A DNA stretch of 27,151 nt from Peptococcaceae bacterium BRH_c23 (GTDB lineage Bacteria > Bacillota_B > Desulfitobacteriia > Desulfitobacteriales > Desulfitobacteriaceae), in the NCBI GenBank assembly GCA_000961805.1, contig LADV01000108.1, positions 1-27,151 of the forward strand, in the 5' to 3' direction. Below, one piece after another: positions 24,200-27,151 of the stretch. Below the pieces are notes generated by a model. That model did not search any database. It saw only the letters and a list, made by a program, of their open reading frames with translations, and was not told the origin of the DNA. The position numbers and the translations under genes were made by a program. Each line of letters starts with the position of its first letter. Positions within the stretch are counted from its first letter, which is position 1.

Positions 24200-25291
24200 A
24201 TGAAAAACAATAACAAGATAGCTATCCTTGGTGGAGGTCATGGAGCTCATGCCATGGCAGCGGATTTAACGTTACGTGGATTTAGTGTAAACATGTACGA
24301 AATGCCTGAATACAAACATAATTTGGCAAATTTATTTCAAACTGAAACCATAGAAGTGACAGGGGTTATCCAGGGGACTGTCAAGCTTGAGAAGGTAACA
24401 TCCGATATTGAAGAAGCCATAAAAGACGTGAAATATATCGTGCTTGTGGTTCCGGCCTTTGCTCATACATCTTATGCAAAGTTATTGAAAGGCAAAGTAA
24501 ACAAAGAACAAATAATTATTTTATATCCAGGAGCCTTTGGATCGTTACTATTGAAAGAAGTTTTTGGAGAAGATGACGGACCAGTCATTACCGAAGTAAA
24601 TAACTTACCGTATGATACAAGGAGTACATCTCCAGGTAAAGTGAATATCTTTGGTTTAAATAAGGTGAATATTGCTTTTTTGCCTGCTGAAAAGTCTGAA
24701 GAATTACTTGAGGATATTCGCAGGATTCATCCTTTTGAAAAAGTGTATGCAGATGTTTTGGAATGTGGGTTAAGCATAGTTAATCCTGCAGTACATGCAG
24801 GGCCATGTCTCCTTAATATTGGCTCTATTGAATATTGGGCTAGAGGCGATTTTTATGTATACGAACATGGCTTTACCCCATCAGCAGCTAAAGTTAATAT
24901 ACAAATTGACGAGGAAAGAAAGGCTATTGGCAGAAAGTTAGGATACAAACTTACCCCAATAGAGGATTTCACTGGTATGCAGGAAGGTTATGACTGGAAA
25001 GAACTGTACCTTAATATCCATGGGAATATTTCTTTGACTCCGATCGTGGGACCAAATGATATTAATAGCAGGTATTTAACTGAAGACGCACCCTACGGTT
25101 TGGTACCATGGAGCACGATTGCCAAGGAAGTCGGGGTCGTTACTCCAATCATCGATGCAGTAGTAAATGTCTATTCTGTCATACACGAAAGATCGTGGTG
25201 GGAAGAAGGAAGGACAGCTAATGTGTTAGGTCTAGCAGGGATGACAGTAGAAGAGATTAAGGAGTATGTGAAAACTGGCAAGAAAAAGTAA
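24200..25291 (+). CDS. NAD/NADP-dependent octopine/opine dehydrogenase family protein
   Basis: A 363-residue dehydrogenase. The N-terminal Rossmann fold has GGGHGAHAMAADLTLRGFSV (nucleotide site, 11-16), then VVPAFAHTSYAKLL and ITEVNNLPYDTR; the C-terminal helical domain contains NPAVHAGPCLLNIGSIEYW, typical of the octopine-DH domain with its conserved His. Family members reversibly join or split an amino acid and a keto acid. Following a TRAP transporter and a CdaR regulator, it probably acts on the imported compound, perhaps an opine-like N-carboxyalkyl amino acid. Substrate cannot be read from sequence. AGTAGGAGGAG precedes the ATG. Sequence downstream (25292-25427) has no gene. Confidence 0.87.
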   Translation: MKNNNKIAILGGGHGAHAMAADLTLRGFSVNMYEMPEYKHNLANLFQTETIEVTGVIQGTVKLEKVTSDIEEAIKDVKYIVLVVPAFAHTSYAKLLKGKVNKEQIIILYPGAFGSLLLKEVFGEDDGPVITEVNNLPYDTRSTSPGKVNIFGLNKVNIAFLPAEKSEELLEDIRRIHPFEKVYADVLECGLSIVNPAVHAGPCLLNIGSIEYWARGDFYVYEHGFTPSAAKVNIQIDEERKAIGRKLGYKLTPIEDFTGMQEGYDWKELYLNIHGNISLTPIVGPNDINSRYLTEDAPYGLVPWSTIAKEVGVVTPIIDAVVNVYSVIHERSWWEEGRTANVLGLAGMTVEEIKEYVKTGKKK

Positions 25292-25427
25292 ATGCAATGA
25301 AAAAATTTGAATCTCCGATAAATTATTATTGAATTGAGCTTATTTAAGAAGGAGAAAATCTATCGGATAGCGAACTACCTATATTTATAAGATGGAAACA
25401 GCTCTACCTATCAGCTATGTCCGTTTA

Positions 25428-25455
25428 TACAAAGGAATAGTGGGCAATAATGCCC
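25428..25455 (+). promoter_or_regulatory. ANTAR dual-hairpin antitermination element 3
   Basis: This copy keeps AAAGGAATAGTGGGCAATAA exactly as in element 1. P1 has TAC / GTG (one G-U pair) around AAAGGA; P2 is GGGC / GCCC around AATAAT. P2 again shares bases with the 5' arm of the next terminator. The likely target is the ethanolamine permease and eutA. Confidence 0.72.
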
Positions 25456-25506
25456 TTTATCACAGCCTGGACCTTCTGGGGTGTGATAAAGGGCATTAAT
25501 TTTTTT
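25449..25506 (+). terminator. conditional terminator before ethanolamine permease
   Basis: AATGCCCTTTATCACA (25449-25464) pairs perfectly with 25482-25497, with a further CC/GG pair past a mismatch, then AA and seven T. It has the same arms as the terminator before eutB (CCCTTTATCACA core), so both should respond to EutV. Confidence 0.88.
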
Positions 25507-25590
25507 CTAAGAAAGGAGATATTGGATATAGATGATAATCCCTTGGTAGGTATCAAGTGTCCCATCGAATAAATTAGAGGAGGTTTTTGT

Positions 25591-26961
25591 GTGACAACAG
25601 AGACTAAATTAGTGACACCCGGAACTGATGGAAATGCACATTTATCCAGAGTACTAAAACCAATTCATTTATGGGCTCTCGCAGTAGGTTTAGTCATCTC
25701 GGGAAACTATTTCGGCTGGAGCTATGGATTTGGGGCAGGTGGGCCTATGGGATTAGCCTTAGCCTTAATTCCAGTCACGATCTTTTATGTAACCTTTATC
25801 TTGTCTTACTCTGAGTTGGCAACGGCGATACCCCATGCTGGTGGTCCTTCGGCCTATGCACGCAGAGCAATGGGTCCTTTTTGGGGGTATATGAATGGAA
25901 TAAGCTGCTTAATTGAATTTGTGTTTGCGCCTCCTGCCATTGCGCTGGCTGTTGGTGGGTATATTAACTTTCTAGTTCCCTCCGTCCCAACCTTGACTGC
26001 AGCGGTTGCCGCTTTTTTGTTTTTTATCTTTGTGAACTACTTAGGAATGAAAACCTCAGCTACGGTAGAATTAGTAGTCACCATTATTGCTCTTGTTGGT
26101 TTAGTTATTTTCTGGGTTGCCGCGGCTCCTCACTTTTCGATGACAAGAGTTATGGCAGAGCCGCTCCTTCCTTTCGGTATGAAAGGTGTTATGGCAGCCG
26201 TTCCTTTCGCCATCTGGTTCTATCTCGCTATTGAAGGCGGAGCCATGGCTGCGGAAGAAATGGTCAATCCGCAGAAAGATATCCCTAAAGGCTTTTTAAG
26301 CGGTATGGGAACCTTAATGATTATGGGCTTCCTAACCCTTTTCTTGACGGCAGGTATTGCAGATTACAACTTAGTTTCAGCGGTGGACTTCCCGTTGCCT
26401 ATCGCTTTAGCTCAAGTCTTTGGCGAAAATGCCTTTATTGTTGTTTTGGTCAATATCATTGGCTTGTTTGGCTTAATTGCTTCCCTGCATGGGATTATCG
26501 TAGGTTACTCTCGTCAAACTTATGCGATGGCTCGGACTGGGTATTTGCCTAAATTCTTGGCGTATGTCGACCCTAAACGTCATACTCCAGTCTGGGCATT
26601 GTTAGTCCCTGGACTTGTTGGACTAGGTGTCGTTCTCACGGGGCAGACTGCAATCGTGATTACCATTGCAGTTATTGGTTCTGTTGCCCTCTATATGCTT
26701 AGCTTAATCAGTCTGTTTATCTTACGCTCCAAAGAACCCAATCTCAAAAGACCCTTTAAAGTATCGTATCCAATAGTCCCAGTCATTAGCTTTATTACGG
26801 GCATTTTTCTGACGATAAGTGTCTTAGTTTCCAGTATACCCGCTTTGAAATGGACAGCGCTTGTTTATTTCATTGCTATCGCCTACTACTTTGTTTGGGG
26901 TAACAAGAATATTAGGCCCTTTGAGGAAGAGTTTGGCGTTTTAGATGAACTGGATGCCTAA
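25591..26961 (+). CDS. eat: Ethanolamine permease (Eat type, APC superfamily)
   Basis: A 456-residue amino-acid/polyamine-type permease with about 12 helices. The opening (HLWALAVGLVISGNYFGWSY, then GFGAGGPMGLALAL), AIPHAGGPSAYARRAMGP, FAIWFYLAIEGGAMAAEE and ASLHGIIVGYSRQTYAMAR are characteristic of the ethanolamine transporter branch. It takes the place of EutH, which is absent from this window. The start is GTG after AGAGGAGG. It lies behind ANTAR leader 3 and is followed by eutA, so uptake and lyase reactivation would be induced together. Confidence 0.92.
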   Translation: MTTETKLVTPGTDGNAHLSRVLKPIHLWALAVGLVISGNYFGWSYGFGAGGPMGLALALIPVTIFYVTFILSYSELATAIPHAGGPSAYARRAMGPFWGYMNGISCLIEFVFAPPAIALAVGGYINFLVPSVPTLTAAVAAFLFFIFVNYLGMKTSATVELVVTIIALVGLVIFWVAAAPHFSMTRVMAEPLLPFGMKGVMAAVPFAIWFYLAIEGGAMAAEEMVNPQKDIPKGFLSGMGTLMIMGFLTLFLTAGIADYNLVSAVDFPLPIALAQVFGENAFIVVLVNIIGLFGLIASLHGIIVGYSRQTYAMARTGYLPKFLAYVDPKRHTPVWALLVPGLVGLGVVLTGQTAIVITIAVIGSVALYMLSLISLFILRSKEPNLKRPFKVSYPIVPVISFITGIFLTISVLVSSIPALKWTALVYFIAIAYYFVWGNKNIRPFEEEFGVLDELDA

Positions 26962-27011
26962 TACGTATCTGGAAAAAGCCTTCTTAAAAGATTGGAGTTA
27001 ATGAAAAAAAC

Positions 27012-27151
27012 ATGGCTAAAGAGATGACTCTAGTCAGTGTGGGGATCGATGTCGGAACAACAACGACTCAGTTGGTCATTTCGCAGCTCACCTTAGTCAA
27101 CGTAATGCCTGGTAGTCAAGTGCCAAAAGTAGAAATCAGCCACAAAAGTAT
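27012..27151 (+). CDS. eutA: EutA ethanolamine ammonia-lyase reactivase (5' part, cut by window end)
   Basis: The first 46 codons encode SVGIDVGTTTTQLVISQLTL, the phosphate-binding loop of the actin-like ATPase fold found at the start of EutA. EutA exchanges damaged cobalamin on EutBC. ATG 27012 has GGAG 15 bases upstream. A tiny frame from ATG 27001 (MKKTWLKR) ends in an ATGA that contains the next in-frame ATG (27024), so 27024 could be a coupled start. In many Firmicutes eutA lies just before eutB; here only a relic remains there (4980-5064). Confidence 0.88.
   Translation, partial: MAKEMTLVSVGIDVGTTTTQLVISQLTLVNVMPGSQVPKVEISHKS

Overview
This window is most of an ethanolamine-utilisation (eut) bacterial-microcompartment locus from a Gram-positive anaerobe. 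Strong AGGAGG-type ribosome sites, intrinsic terminators with long T-runs, EutV/EutW-type antitermination control, TRAP transport and eut genes absent from proteobacterial versions all point to Clostridia. A Desulfosporosinus/Desulfitobacterium-like member of the Peptococcales is my best guess, but this is inference and no marker gene proves it. All confident genes lie on the + strand.

Layout. 1-326: no gene; a possible old minus-strand coding remnant and a short inverted repeat. 327-1694: MATE exporter. 1695-2492: sparse region with a small unknown gene and two short coding scraps. 2493-4498: first eutW-eutV pair (histidine kinase and ANTAR antiterminator). 4577-4689: RNA leader with ANTAR hairpins and terminator. 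4690-5096: no intact gene, ending in a likely eutA 3' relic. 5097-15801: main operon eutB, eutC, eutM1, eutL, eutE, eutM2, eutT-pduL fusion (5' part in another frame), a TIGR02536-like eut gene, eutN, pduS-like, pduT-like and eutQ, closed by a terminator. 15902-16363: decayed lipoteichoic-acid-synthase-like relic. 16443-19231: eutS, eutP and a second eutW-eutV pair, followed by a weaker ANTAR leader. 19364-25291: inserted-looking module with a CdaR/PucR regulator, a DctPQM TRAP transporter and an opine-dehydrogenase-family enzyme. 25428-25506: third ANTAR leader. 25591-26961: Eat-type ethanolamine permease. 27012-end: 5' part of eutA.

How it works. Eat brings in ethanolamine. EutBC with adenosylcobalamin splits it to acetaldehyde and ammonia inside a shell of EutS, EutM1, EutM2, EutL, EutN and PduT. 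EutE makes acetyl-CoA, and the PduL domain makes acetyl-phosphate and recycles CoA. The EutT domain and PduS supply and reduce the cofactor, EutA (cut by the window end) reactivates the lyase, and EutQ may act as an acetate kinase. EutW senses the inducer and EutV binds the leader hairpins to prevent termination.

Main points of interest. Relics of eutP and eutA sit exactly where the second, intact copies predict, so the two eutWV halves look like an old segmental duplication with reciprocal gene loss and a later TRAP/opine insertion. The fused EutT-PduL gene is frame-split. A partial tandem copy of the eutC 3' end follows eutC. A block from about 7.75 to 15.03 kb has C-over-G strand bias unlike its flanks. 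I found no CRISPR array, tRNA, rRNA or intact insertion sequence.
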